From Varroa destructor (taxonomy: Eukaryota; Arthropoda; Arachnida; Mesostigmata; Varroidae), in contig NW_019211455.1 in assembly GCF_002443255.2 (NCBI RefSeq), positions 56,176,671-56,240,670 of the forward strand: a DNA stretch of 64,000 bases, in the 5' to 3' direction. This document shows, in pieces, positions 11,651 through 25,763 of this stretch. Under the pieces are notes generated by a model that was given only the letters and a program-made list of their open reading frames with translations, was not told the origin of the DNA and ran no database searches. How positions within the stretch are numbered: the stretch's first letter is position 1; every line of letters starts with the position of its first letter. The translations under genes and the position numbers were made by a program.

Positions 11651-13277
11651 ACGGAAGCGCAGTACGTGAATGGTGCAGAAAATTTCTAGAGCGAAACTTG
11701 GAGTTGGAAAGTTGAGCATATTTCGGACAATTCAAGAGGCTTTTTACCAAAGCAAAGCTTAAATCCTGAGGGTTTTGTAGGCCAAAAACTAACATTCATG
11801 AGAGAATTATAATCCAAGCACTGACAATATGGAAACTGAATGAAAGTAAATCCTTAGCGAATTGACTCCAAGCCCGTTGGAACTGTGTGTGATGTAGTTC
11901 ATGTACAAATTTGGATTTGGGTGGAACTTTAATTAACAAAAAAACTCGCCTAAGGTAGCCACGGACAGTATCGCCCTGGAAAGAAATCGAGTCCGGTGGC
12001 ACGTCGAATAACTTCGAATGTAATATTTGCAATGGACTGCAGGGGCATGTCCTGTACTGTCAGATACCCGCCAAAAATAAAACAATGAATGCAGCCCGTT
12101 ACTTCGTGTGCCCGAGAGACTCATAGACCGTTGGCACGGCAACCGGACGCACGTAGTCTGGTTACTTGATGACATCGTAAAACTTTATCGTCATGCCTTA
12201 ATTACTTCTTAGCTTAAGCAATGGAATATCTAACCTTTGACTCGTTCATTGTCCCGATCTATGTCTACGTGATTATAGAGATGCTTGAAGAACACAACTA
12301 GTTCGCACGCCACCTTACTATCCATTTATTCGAAATTCGATTGTTCGAAAAGGCATAGATAATGAAATTACATATGGGAATGGTGGGTATATGGGTCTCT
12401 AGAAGCCACCTGAGCAATGAGACAAATGTCTAAAAAATTAAAACAAGTGACCATAACACAAGAATATTAGGGTACGGACAGGTAAAAAAACAAATATCTC
12501 CGTCTGTGAGAGGAAATATGCTACCAATATCCCAGCAGTACCGAAAGGACACTCGCATGTATACTACGGTTTTCATTATAGGATACAGTAGTTTAATGTT
12601 GGAAATTGTGAGGCAATGTAGGCACCGGAGGGTCGATCAGGAAAAATAATTTTTGATAAATGAAGCTTTAATAATAATGACAACATAATCTTTCTTTTGG
12701 CTGAATTGGATTTTTGTATTCTAAAACAAAAAAAGTAGGTTTGCTCATGAAAGATTAGAACGTGGTTTTCGAAAAGAGGACACTGAGCCATACGCAAGAT
12801 ATGGGCTATCATTTTTTCAAAAGCCTCATTTAAGTACTTAACGAGTTCGGTCAATTTCAGAGCTCAAAGACCGACATGCTCCAGTAGGTATGCACATCGA
12901 AAATTAAAAAAATATTTTTTCAGAATTCATAATGGCCGATAGTATCATTGATGAAGTGGCGCGCCCAATTTAACCGCGTTACTCGCAATAGAGACATGCC
13001 CGGGCGTTCGGATACTTTGCGTGGCGAAGGAGCGTAACCTTATGTAGGTACTAATCGTATACGTCAGAAACGTCGGAAACGTGAACAATCGATAAGGTTT
13101 GCGAAACTTCAAATGTCCATACCACGTCACACCGTATGTGGCGTCTTCTTTTGTTGAATTGATTTAATGGAAGCAGGCCAGCTCGTGCATCTTGTTGCAG
13201 ACGGGTAGGCAAAATATTACACACTTGCATCCAAGCCACACATCTAGAACAGATGTTCGTCCGGACAGCTATTGCTG

Positions 13278-13278
<1 letters not shown>

Positions 13279-13311
<33 letters not shown>
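13279..13311. repeat. 33-base poly-T run
   Basis: A pure T run in intron 1, which reads as poly-A on the minus strand. It could be the tail of an old retroposed sequence inserted on the minus strand. However, no recognisable reverse transcriptase or SINE sequence adjoins it, so a plain mononucleotide repeat is equally likely. Confidence 0.8.
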
Positions 13312-13314
<3 letters not shown>

Positions 13315-16300
13315 GACCCCCTACTACATCTTTTTCCGGTTTTGCTTATTCTTATCCTAACCCAAAAATCAACACGCCCCCACACCGCTGGGTCTATCCA
13401 GGGTATCTTTTACGGTGTATTTCTTCTGCCCGTTCAGTCGCATACGGCGATAAAATAAAAGGCATGTTTGTGAAGATGAACCGCGCGTAACGTTGGAGAC
13501 CGCTACAGAATCCGGTGACGGGCGTATACCAGAGTCACCCGCCTATGGTGCGAATACCCGTGCTGATGGCTTCCAGTCTCACTGTTCTATGTTTCTGTCT
13601 CATTTTTCTATAACCTCGCTCTTTTCTTCACCCTCACGCACCGTTACTGGCTGGTTGATGCCGCACATCTCAGATATTCATAGCACACTGGTACCATGCT
13701 AACAGGTCGGCTGTCCCTCGACTCTTTGAGAAAGCCTCGTCCGGCTGTAGATACGAAGAAGGTCCTGGAATAAAATGAGCGTTGCCTGTGAGATGTAACC
13801 GAAGGCGCACCGAACAGGAAGCTCACTCCACTACCGCTGCCCCTAGCCGAAAACCACTGCGAAGCACTTGGTTATCACGCCACATTGGTCCTCAAGTAAG
13901 AAAGAGCAGTTGGTTGCGTTGCGATGCTTCGTTTTTTGTCCGTTGATTCGTTTAGTCCCACACCCCATTGTGCCTGCTTTGGGCTCCTATGGCCGTTCGT
14001 CTAGCGTCAGTGATGGCATTGGATCAGATCATTCCTAGGGCAGAGTAGGCTGCCCTATCCGATTCGTTGTGGAACAAGCCTAGCTTTCATTTCCATCCTC
14101 TCAGAAACGATGCAATAGCAGAAACAGTAGACGTAAACTAGTACCATTACTGGTAATCGTAGGGAGACTAGTGTCACGATAGCCGGTCGTTTCTGACTTG
14201 CCCGGCCGCCCATACGCGACCTGCTTCCAGCATCGCAGGCTATTCACTCGCTCAGCGACCGTGAGTGGTACCCCCGCTACCTTCCCCTAGCACCGTGGAG
14301 TGTGGTGTGGTAGCTACACCGCAAAGGACAAGCGTTAGACAATAGGTGTCTAATCGGTATGTCGTTTCACTCTGGTCGATCTGTCTGTTGGTCGGTTGCG
14401 CTCCAGCGTCTAATCATAGAGGTCAAAGGTCTGTGGTGAAGGAACCCGAACGAGCAGTTACTCATAAACAATGAAATCAGCAAAACGAAGAAAGAGAAAA
14501 TAAGACATGGGGTTGCTAGTTCACGAAGAAAAGTACAGTGGAAACTCTGTGCAAGTTCAACTGAAGCCTACAAAAGAAGTGAACAATAGATCGACCGAAC
14601 GTGGGATCGAGTGCATGCTAATACCATATGAACGGTATATGAGATAGTAACAAACGGTTTGCTAGCTCGGTTGTAGTGTTTGCAGCTGATGAGAAACTTG
14701 GACAAAGTCACAGTGGAGGGGGCTTTGGACTGAAGAAAAGATAGAAGACGAGATGATGGATGTATTAATTACATCAAGTATGGAGAGCGTTGCAGAGTTA
14801 CAGGCAATCGCTGACTGACACCTCTCGGTTATGGTTAGGTATCAATGAGCCTAGCGGTCTTCTTCGCCGACGCTTCTTCCTCGAAGCCGGTGCTTAAAAT
14901 GTGTTTTGACTCTTTTGCAGTATACAATAAAACATCTATTGAAGCTACTACTAAGACGTTAGAAACTTATTAAAAGCTGGCTCGGATCATTGCGGTGCGA
15001 AAAAAAAAAAAACAATAAAAATTGTCGATAAAAAACCAGTAGCTATTAAGCATCTTTACTGAGGCTGAAATACCATTTCTTCTAATCTAGATTGCAGTCA
15101 AAGGGAAAGTATAAAAAAATCTTTTAGAGCCTGTATCAATTCCACAACATGGAAAATCCAGAAAGATCTCTCTGGGTTCCTCCACTATACAGTACATTAT
15201 TACGAATCTCATATGGCCTCAGTTTCCTGTGCCCAGTTGTTACAATTGTTGCTGCGGCTGGTGCTGTTGGTACCGCAAAATGAAGCCCATTGTTAATCTT
15301 GCCACCTTTGCCCTCCCTCTATGCCCGCTGGTCGGGTAATATAATTATGTCCTAGATATAACGCGTAGACTGTCCATGCAATATAGCTGTGTGCGAAGTT
15401 GTCCGAAGTCTTCCGACCAATTTATCTAAATGTGTTTGACTCGTATATTTACTCCCGCTGTTTCTTTGACTCCTTTGATGAGTAGGTGATGCTGCCTCTC
15501 TACCTCTAGGCAATTATACTAACCTTGTTCCATATCACACGTCTTCCTCTTAGAGCTTACCTTTTGGTGCAACTAGCACGCTCTATGTTACATAGCGTTC
15601 GCGTTACCATAATGCCGTAGGCGGTCTTCGTCGACCCAACGGGACGATGTAGGAGCACGCTGCTCGTCGCCAGCTTGATTATCGACTGAGTGCATGGTCG
15701 AGTTCTGCGACAAAAGGAGAATTTCCCTTCGAGACATTGCTGTCCGATGGCCCCTTTTGCTTTCATTTCCATCTTCACTGAATGAAGAGTGCAACCGTGA
15801 AAGGCTATCATATTTTCTACGACGTTTAATTTAGATGAATAGATCCTTGTGTTTTTCGTATAGGAAAAAAAAATTTCACCAGATGATATTGATCGCAACA
15901 AAGCTGCTCTATTGTAATTTCGTGTCATAAATGAACCCGCTGCAATACCGATGTATGGCTAAATGCGCACTCACAGTTGAGCTAGACTGAGATGAAATTA
16001 AGGTGCTTCCCGTCGCCTGGACTCATTAGGAACTACGAAAGCTAAAACGTGCCGAGCAATTTATGAATTTATTATCGAACGTTTCTCATCTCCTCCATAT
16101 TTGACGTGTTCGACGGATCGGTGTAAAAATATAAAAAGATGCAGAGCCGTCAAATTGAGCTGGTAGCGAGTAGGCGTTCTAATCAATCTAGCACGACGAC
16201 GAAAGCGGCGCGATATGTTGGTGTCCTGTTTGTCGGATAAAGACAATATAGATATATAGCGGAAATGGTGGATCGCTTGAGCTGAACGTAACTAGCACAG

Positions 16301-19300
16301 AACGATCTGAGTAGTTGTTAACGTTTAGGCTTTGTTTGAAGGCACTGTTGCATGCTTGCGTTTAGACGACTTCAGCGTAGGGAAAACAGATTTGTCAGCG
16401 ACACCTAGTGACTAAGCCACTTGATATGGGGAAAAAGTTTGTGATTTTTATTAGAGCAGACAGAGTTTACCATTTGTAGACGAACAGTGATCTCTCATTA
16501 TTCAACAACGAGCTTCGTTGACACAAGATACGAAGCATGTAATGGATTGACCGCCGAGGACGATTTGGGCTGGATTGGAGGGGTATCAATGATCAGAAGT
16601 CTTGTATAGATAACAATGGGAGATAATGTTGAACAATATAGAGGAGTATATTCGCTTGCTAGGAATTATAGTCGGCCTCCGAAAGCTACGTATACATACA
16701 CAACGCTAGCCGCTTCGTGGATTTATTGCATATGAATAGCGGAACGATTCATTAGCGACTATAAATTATGATCGGCCAAAATAGAGTAGTAGGTAATTCC
16801 ATGGAATAATCAGAATTCAACTTATATATCCTAACTTGAAGCAGTGAAGGCTTCTTGTGCACCGATCTGGTACGACCTATTGGACTCACATAAATTACAT
16901 CACGGAGACTCAAAGACAACTATCACCTCTGAAAACATAAACCAACGTATCGTATTGTTAAGTACGCCAGCTGAGATTTTCGGAACACTCATCTTAGAGT
17001 TGCAATGACTACGTCGCGCATGTTCAGCTTCTCCGTCTCAAAAAAAAGCAAGCGAGAGCTTTAGTTAACTAACTTTGCTTCATAAACAATAACGTATGTA
17101 TTTCAGAATTGGGTATCTACTTGGGATTTATCTATTTCAGCCAATAATAGCATCGACAAGTACTGAACGAGGGCCTAATTGGGAGTCAATAGCAGGCAAA
17201 GATACCTTTAAAGCGGCTTAGACGGGCAATGCAATTGAAATAACAATTTACAACGTCTATCGTTCGAATCCGTTTTTTTAGCCTTTCGAGGCGACTCACC
17301 CGGCCTTATATGGCGAGCTTCTATATTGATTATCTGTGCGGTGCTGTGGATCCAACACGCGTATGGTTACTCATCATTCACTCTGATAACTCCATTGTAG
17401 CCTGGTGTAATGGCACTTAAAGCCGAGAAGCCGATCACATTAGTCATGACCTATTTTGCCGCCGCCAAGATCAGGTCGAATCTCGACGAATCTCAGTGAG
17501 ACAGGTTCAGTAGAAATTTCGGCAGTGTAGTGTGATAATTATGGTCAATAAATGCTTTGGCCCTCTAGCAGAAGCGAGACCTCATTTGCGTCGTTCACGC
17601 ACTTCCCAGAGATCACGATGATCTCTGAGCATCCACTGAATCGTCGACGTCTAACGAACCTTGTGGTTTGGCGAACAGTTCTGAAATTGTCGAGATACGA
17701 TGGAATAGAAGTCGTCATTTTCTGCGGGAGCCGATATGTTGTCTCTGGTCGTTAGCAATGACTGGCGCTGCAGCTTCTACTGCTGCAATGACGGTATCTT
17801 TTTAGAGAGCGCTAGAAAGTAGAAAGCGATAGGCAAAGACCAACGCCACCAATGCTTGTTAGGCAAAGAGGTTCGTTTGCTCACCGTCGGGGCGAAATGA
17901 AATCTTGCCCGTCCCTTGGCCGATGGCCCGAAAAATGCTTTTAAGGTGCAACAGTACAGTCGAAAGCGTCGAAACCTTCGTGCCATTATCGTAGCCTTTC
18001 AAATAGGAGTCAAATGCTTAAAGGTTGGGGTACAGAAAAGCGCCGGAACGCTTGAAGCGCTTCGGGTTACAGCTTCCGAACTGAATAGTTAAGTGGCGTA
18101 CACAAATAAATATGGTAAGTTCCCAAAAAACGGCTCTGTCTAATACACGAGAATAACCTTACATATAGACCGTCTAAGTAGGTCCCACAATAGGTCATTT
18201 AGTAAGTATGTATTAGTAAAAACAAAATAATTATTCATTAGAAAATGTAGTCAACTACGTCATACACGGATACTAGAGCGAATCGTAATTGTCACGAGAG
18301 GATCACACAGTCTATTAGTTAGACAGGCAGATTCAGTCGTCACTACGTAATCGGAGCCCCAACAGCCGGCCAGACGTCAACTGTTTTTAATAAAATGGGC
18401 ATTTCACCGGTTACGTAATCTATTTAAAATGTAGTTTTGAACACGAATAGCCCACGTCTATAGCGCCAACTCTTATTTCCCTTCGTAAACTGCACCATGG
18501 AAGCAGCAGTAGTGAACAGGGCCAGTCTATAGTCGGCAAGCTAATTGTAACGAAATATGACAGTACCAATGACCAGAATATGTTATATATAGCTTTTCGG
18601 GCGGGTTCAGCTGACCCAACGGAAGTCAGACAGAAAGCAGCGCCTCGTCCTTCGAGAAATGCAGAGTCCGCGCAATTTTTTGAACAGAACGTAAGTGGTC
18701 ACGTTAGGCGAGCGAAGCCAGTTTACTCTGGCTGACGGCAGCTAGACCGTGAAGAAGAGCTGGGATCACATCGTCACTATACGCTTAACAGAAATAACGG
18801 TTGTAAGAGAAATAGCTTCTGGTTGGCTAGTAGTTGTGCTGAATCGGGAAGTGGTTCCGGTGAAGTGTTCTTGAGCACCATTGCGAGGAATATTGTAATG
18901 AGGTCACTTTCGAAATTGGCTTTCAAGAAACATTCGTCTTCAAATCCGATACATGGGAAGTGTAGCGAAGAAGCAGGACATCACTGATCACCCGTTGCTT
19001 AGCTAAAACAAAAAATATAATTATTTAGTATTTTTGATCTTATGATTTTTGATTGATACATCGTTCGATCGTAGTGCGGCCGTCCTCAGTGCTTTTTTGC
19101 ACGCTTCTTTAGACACAGCAGCATGCTCCTTGGGGCCCTTAATCCTGTTTTCAATTTACAAAGAGATCTAACTAACTAGTGACAGAAAAGAGCACCAAGA
19201 CAGAACAGCTCCAGCCACTGTAGACCAGTAAAGATGGCCGTCAGAAATCTTTTACCATATTGAGATAGATTCACAGCAGTAACTGGGAGTACTTTGTTTA

Positions 19301-20192
19301 ATCCCATGAAATATTACGATTCCTGTATTCATTCAGTCGTTCTTAGTCAAAGGGGATTGACCAGTCCAGCAGTGAGTATGTCTTCTTCTGTTCTCGGAGT
19401 CCACGACGCTTCCTTTAGGAAATGCCGTTGAAACAATTCTAGTCTAACACAGGCAGCAGTCTGTCTCCAAGTCTCACAGGTCTCCTACCTCTGTGTTATA
19501 GCGTTTCTCGTGCGAAAGAGCGCAACATAATAGTCCCAATTCGATAGTTTAAGTCTTAAAGGAGCAAGAATTTTATGGACCAGCCGTCTCCTAACAGCAA
19601 TACCAGATGTACCGGACGGAAAGAAGAAAGAGCTCGAGCTTTTCGACGCTGCTGCATGGCAGAAGGTTTATTAAGAGATGACAAAACGTGCCAAGGAACT
19701 CTATCAGCTTTACGAAGTAGAGGGAGCTATTAAAACGAAAAGCCATGTCAAGACCTTTATATTGGCGCAGATGAAGCGGCTTACTGATCTTGCATAAGGT
19801 TGTTAATTTGGCCTCATTCGTTGGTGTGAACCTTCTGAGAAGACGCGGCAATGCGAGCCGAACAGCTTTTGCAAAGAGTAAAAAGTAAACTAAAAGCCAA
19901 ATCAACATCCAGTGAGCAGAAAAAATGAACATCAGTCGGTGCAAGGTCAAAAACCCGTCAAAGGGTTCTTCTGTCTTGCCCACGAAATAACGGGGTCAAA
20001 AATTGACTTTGAGCTCTATTTGAGAGCTTCTTTAAGCGAATCCTTGATAAACGTAAGTCAGAATGTTATAGAGATAGTAAAATTCGATATCTCTTTTCAA
20101 TATTCTTCTTCTGTATAAATTTTATCTTCTATCTATATATCTGTTAAAGCTATATTTCGGCGTGAAAAATGCCAAGAAAAAAGAAAAGTAAC

Positions 20193-20280
20193 ACCTAATA
20201 ATAATAATAATAATATATATATAATAATACCTAATAATAATAATATATATATAATAATACCTAATAATAATAATAATAAT
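20193..20280. repeat. AT-rich tandem array, three units beginning ACCTAAT
   Basis: Three units each start ACCTAATAATAAT and continue through TATATATA and AATAAT: 20193-20228 (36 bp), 20229-20258 (30 bp) and a partial third at 20259-20280. Unit length differs only in the number of TAA and TA steps. It looks like a compound microsatellite that was duplicated as a block. Confidence 0.8.
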
Positions 20281-21129
20281 CGTAATATTTTTTACATGGA
20301 AGTCTCTTTAGGGGGTTATCCATAGAAAGCTCTTAATGAGCTAAATCGGAGTGCAATGCACGCTCATATTACTAATTTTCAGTTGTTGAGTTGGAAAAAG
20401 GCTAGGACTTTTCGACTTTTTAGTCAATAGATTTCGACGAGCTAAACAAAAATTCACCTTAAATTTAACGTGCATATACGTCCCGTCAATAGCAGCGACC
20501 ACTAAAAAGTCTGCTAGTCACATTGTGGAATTGTGCCAAAAGTTAGCATATGATGAATCAGACAAATTTAGAAATGGATGAACTTTCTAGTAAATATAAA
20601 CGAAGTAATTATCGTTATAGTTTACGTGAAGTCGGACGTAATACCATTCAATTGAATTAATCCGACCGGTAACGAGCAAAGCCTCGTAATCTTTTAGCAT
20701 ATTGTCGACGATTTTAACTATTGATAGGCGTCACTTGCATACAAACGCTCTCCAAAATGCAGCTAAGCAACCAAAACCTATGATATGATGAACATAATTG
20801 AGAACCCATTTTTGGATATTTTAGGGACTGATAGTGAAGAAAGCCATAAAGACAAGCTCGCCTGGGTCAAAAAGGCGTACGTCGGTTTTGAGATCGGTTG
20901 CAAGCGGACGCTATTATGATCGTAGATGCATGCTTGCTATATACGGTTATGCTCTTGTGGCCGGAAGAATCAGTGATTGTATTATAAAAAAATTAAAAAA
21001 AAAAACACAAAAATCTTATGAAGGTGTAAATAAACGAAAAAGGATTGACACGTTGTGTGGGTCGCATTCATTTTATATCGTTACGAATTTTCTGCTGAGG
21101 AAAGTACACAGGTTGACCCAACAGATGGC

Positions 21130-21146
21130 AAAAAAAAAAAAAAAAA
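21130..21146. repeat. Poly-A run
   Basis: Seventeen A in a row inside an otherwise A-rich stretch of intron 1; no adjoining retroelement was recognised. Confidence 0.8.
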
Positions 21147-23955
21147 GTCTAGCCTTAGTAAACAAGTTGACCAGTTGTGAATCGTCGGGTCAGCCAATGT
21201 TTTCAAAATGGCTGCAATGCGTGAACGTTTTTTTCCTTACTCGTCCAAAATTTTCAACAAGCGAGATACGATCCTTCGCACCCTGGTAAAAGCTATCTTC
21301 AACGTATCGTTTAGTGACAACTTACCGCACCGGAAAAAATTCGTTTAAAAAAAAACACCTTCGAATAAATTCGATTCTATCTAAATGATAAAAATGTATA
21401 TTAGCCTTTGAAAGATATATTCCAGAAAGAACATTTTCGTCAGGTGTGATTAGTACCATTTATAACAGATATAATTTGGCCTGATCTCCTTAATACGTAG
21501 CGTTACGTTGAGTTCTTTGTGGAAGGTTCTACGATTATACATATTATTGGGATATTTAGGCATCTTCAATTTAGCTATTGTCTCTGCCCAATCAATCAGG
21601 ACGCCACGATCGTGAGCAATTTAATAGGAACTCATTTACTACAGTTTTGCTTGCCTTTATTCCCTAGAGTTTTATATCAGATGCGGCTTTAAATATTTGA
21701 TTTGAGAAAACGAAAAAAAGATAAATAAATAGGGACCAAAGGCTACGAAGCCGCTGACCGGCAACGTTATAAGGAACTAACAAGATTCGTTGTGGCTACT
21801 CATCAATATTATTGAATAGTTATTATCTAAATGTATAGAAATATGTATATTATTCTTGTTGGTAACAGATTATAGGCTTGGGTCGGTGACCTTCGCAAAA
21901 CAGATTGAAGACATCATATAATAAGAACTAAGACTAACTAGCTTCTCTTTAGCTCGCATGTTGTTTGTATCGTACAGAAGAGATAACGCTTAATCATCTG
22001 AGCTCGCAAATGGGTTGTCGTCGTGTTCCTCTTTGCGGATGTTGGTACCTTAGAGACAACTCGGTTGAATTGTACGGCGCATTGGCTCACTACCTAAAAC
22101 TAGTTAAGTTCAAATCTTAGCAGTATCAAGTCGGCCGTAACTTTCAATTAGCTAACTTATCGGTTTCATCGTGTTGATATAATAAGAGTTTTCCGATCAG
22201 TATTTGCCATCAAAGACTTTACGATCAAACTGCTGTTTTTCACCCTGCTTTACAATGATTGGTATAGTTTGTGCAGCGTGTTAATTTAGGGCGTATAGGT
22301 CTGTTAAACACTGTTTTAAGCATGTAGAGACCTATGGCTTGAAATGGTGAGTCAGTCGACAGTGGGGATATTTAATCGACGCTCTCTAATGAGCTAAGAG
22401 GTAAACGGATTGCCACGTGGGCGTGTGTAAGCTAATAAAAAGTTTCAATAAGTATTTCGTTGATTCAATGTTCTAATACGTGTGTGCATCCAGGCCAGAC
22501 TAGGCCAGTGTAGCCTCGGGCAGAAACACCAACCACCATAGCAGCAGCAGCATTATTATTTGTTCTACTTCGAAGGGGTGGTCCAAATGGAGCGCGAAAG
22601 GTCAGCGACGACGGATTTAGCTTCCATTCTGAGCACAGCGCAAGCTAGCAGACGAGAACGGGCGCTTGAGGAATGGTCGGTTGGAACATAAGACGGAAGT
22701 CTGAGTAAACCCTGCTTTCTCGTCTCTTTCCGATTGCTTTTATTCGGTACGACGGTACGTGGCACGACAATGCCCAACTCAATTAGCTGATAGGAGAACA
22801 AAGGGTGCGTGGAAACGAACCAACGGATTCGGGTATTAGAAGAGGTCAGTAGGGAAGGCAGCAGCCGCTTCGGTAGTCCTTGCCTCTGCAGTTGTTGCAC
22901 GAAGCAACGTTGAGAAAGCCAAGGACAGACGTCCTCTTCGACAGTTCGAGAATGTTTGAGGGAATAAGCTAGTGATTCGAGTCGAAGTTGCGAAAGGCGT
23001 GGATCTGAAGAAAAGCTATATATAACAGACAGAAGTATCATTCTGTAAACGAGAAAGTCATACACATCCACACATCCGGGAGCATTAAATCAGACAGCTG
23101 GAGCAAAACAACGTTGAGAACATACTAAATATTGAGCAAGAGTGCTCTTATTCAAATGAAATCAACGCCATGGTTAGCTAGCCATTCATGTCTTATATGG
23201 ATTAAGCATATAGAGCAGGGGTTTAAATCCTATATATGTATATGACAGCAAAGACTATCGACCGGACGGTCGGGTAATGTAAAATGGCATTTTGAATAGG
23301 GCAGTGCAAGTGCCTGTATGAATGTATCTGTGCCAGTACGTACACAAGTAGCGCACTTCAGAACTGGTCCTGTAATCTATTGGTCAGCTGTCAACACATG
23401 TCAGACCCTGACCCTTTATCGATCGAGAAATCTCTTCGTAGGGTATGCACTGGCAATCCATTCCACTGCATGCAATATTCTACAGCACATTACCAAATGG
23501 GTTTTTATAAAAGGCTAGAGAAAGAGATGCGTTCTCAAAGTGTAAAAGATGCGATTTCCATATATCCCTTCACTGTGGACACACGAACTCACCGTGAATA
23601 ATAAATTTACAAAAAAATTGTATAAAGTAAGGTTTATTACGTTAGACATGGTTTTGAGATAACCAGTAATCTGGTATTTGACAAATGCTCCTGTTTGGTG
23701 CACTCACTTAAACTATTTCTATTTTTCGTTGACTTTTATTAAAAATAAAAGTGTTGCTCCATTCAATACGATGTGAATGGCATAATATCTGTGTTTACGA
23801 TAGGAATAAAAAGCCACAATAATTAGATCTGGTTTTGTTTATTTCCTTTTGAATATTTAATGTCCAATTGGGGTTGTTTGATCTCGCGTTAACGGGACGA
23901 AATTACTCCATTTTGAATGGCTTTTAAGACAATATATACCTAATTAAAGCTTATC

Positions 23956-23982
23956 ATATATATATATATATATATATATATA
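23956..23982. repeat. (AT)n microsatellite
   Basis: About thirteen AT units in intron 1. It is of the same class as the repeats that border the two assembly gaps. Confidence 0.88.
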
Positions 23983-24676
23983 AACACCGACGGCGAAACC
24001 TCGTAACATGCGCCAAGCTTAGCTACTGGGCCTAAGTCCTGAATGGCAACCAGGCTGATTGACTTTAGGAAAAGATTTCTTTTATGAGTATGTTCCAGCC
24101 GGACACCATCGGGTATTTGCCTTCTTCGTCGAGTGCTTCGAATGATTCAACGTTTTAGGCAAGCAGCTTTGATTTATCGCCGTGAACGAACATAATGCGC
24201 ACGCAAATCGGCCCGTACCCAGTGCAACAACAATGTTCCTTGCCGCCTCCTGCCTACTTTGAAGATAAACCCCCGGCTCCGAAACGAGGATTTTGTAAGC
24301 GACCTAGGCTCCGATTCGAACAACTATTCTCAGTTGTTCTAGTTTGGCAAAACGATGAATACATTATTTCTGTTATCTTGAATATACTTATTCTCCAACC
24401 GTTCTCATTAAAGTAGAGATAATTATAATAACGCAACTATGATAGGGATTTAGTACGTATTATATGCTGTCGATATTTTACAATTTCGGACCTATACTGT
24501 ACGTGTAGTAACCACGATTTGTCTGAACACAGGCGTTTATTTGAGACGTTTATCTTTACGAAGTTTTGTCGTACCCGAAGTTGTACTAACTTCTACAGCG
24601 TTTATAGAAACGATTCAACCATATATTTACTAGTTTTTCGTCATATTAACGAACATTCTTATTCTCCACGAACGAT

Positions 24677-24698
24677 CGAACGAACGAACGAACGAACG
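24677..24698. repeat. (CGAA)n tetranucleotide microsatellite
   Basis: Five and a half perfect CGAA units in intron 1. Confidence 0.88.
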
Positions 24699-24963
24699 CA
24701 TAAAAGGCTATGATATACCATGAATCACCCTGTGTACTCGTGTGCCAAACACATCTCACGTTCAGAATTATCAAACGGTCTCGTAATATTTCGGCACAAG
24801 CTTTCCCGTATCGTATCCTGCTTCTACGACTGCTGTAATAACTCCGAACCGCGATGACTTTTTAGATTGTGCCACACAGTGCACGCAAATAATCCTTTTC
24901 ACGCGTCATATAAAGAGAGCAGCTGTTGGAACGATACGTCACGTCGAAAAGATAAAAATGAGA

Positions 24964-24978
24964 GGGGGGGGGGGGGGG
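24964..24978. repeat. 15-base poly-G run
   Basis: Pure G run on the plus strand of intron 1. It may form quadruplex structure and is error-prone to sequence, so the length is uncertain. Confidence 0.85.
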
Positions 24979-25745
24979 CAACTTTGGGTAGAAAACTAGC
25001 GATATGAATGTGACGCGAGAACCAATCGATGAACAATGAGTGCCTAAGCCGGGGGCTAGAGGAGGTAGAAACGGAATAAAGCCATGGAAGTTCAAGGGTC
25101 GACACTGTGAATCGGAGCTAGGGACTGGCTGCAAGAAAACGAAAATTTCTATCACCACTTTTGCCCTTTCTTTCTCGTTCAACTAGCGTGCGTTATGTGC
25201 TAAAATCGTTGCGTCGACGGGGCAGAAAGCGAACGAGGTTCAGTTAGGTCGAGTTCGACGAAAGAACCTTCTATGAACCGTTCCTACACACTGCGCCGGT
25301 AAGTAAGATGGCTTGTAAAAAAAAAAGACGGCGCGTAGCATACCCCGTTGGGAATTTTTGTGAGTTTAGTCAATGACGTGGTAGTGACCACGGCATATCC
25401 GTAATATCATGATACCATTACCACCCTAAAATGGACGCCAATCGTATGGGTTATATTATTCTCTTGTGTAGTTTGATTTTGTTGGTTTGTGGGTCTATTG
25501 TTCCCAGTTGGGAAAATCCCTTCTTTCAGTTAACTATTAGATTAGCACCAATACAAGCACGTAAAAACATGTGATACGGTGTAAGTAACAAGCTTGTTTT
25601 TTTCTAGACGCCTACTTTGGTCCTCGATAAAAGTCAGTCCTATATCTTAGGACTAGACCTTTTAAATGTGATATAACAAAACATCAAGCGCATTTTATCT
25701 GATGAAGAAAGTGAAAAAATGGCGATCTTTTCGCTGTGTGCCTTC

Positions 25746-25763
25746 AAAAAAAAAAAAAAAAAA
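25746..25763. repeat. Poly-A run
   Basis: Eighteen A in a row in intron 1, inside an 89-codon plus-strand frame at 25719-25988 that I do not accept as a gene. Confidence 0.82.

Larger units (their letters stand above)
10221..20192. other. Intron 1, part b: no gene seen
   Basis: Non-coding sequence with AT repeats near 10346-10382, a perfect 13-bp inverted repeat at 11621-11650, a 33-T run at 13279-13311 and a 13-A run at 15000-15012. Minus-strand frames at 11796-12175 and 12576-12854 have somewhat protein-like composition and could be old transposon remains, but I cannot name a family. The 123-codon (15557-15928) and 130-codon (19591-19983) minus-strand frames match nothing known to me. Confidence 0.5.

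Noticed and set aside
11796..12175. Two overlapping minus-strand frames considered as a piggyBac transposase fragment
   Set aside because: Only a loose pattern (ISFQGD...) is shared; no catalytic residues in order and no TTAA-flanked ends.
12576..12854. Minus-strand frame with a vague likeness to Tc1/mariner-type catalytic regions (VLIFHEQTYFF)
   Set aside because: The expected DEK-type motif is absent, the match does not continue on either side, and no inverted termini were found.
20834..21289. 151-codon plus-strand frame
   Set aside because: It opens on a non-ATG codon, is dominated by Lys from A-runs including poly-A at 21130, and has no recognisable domain.
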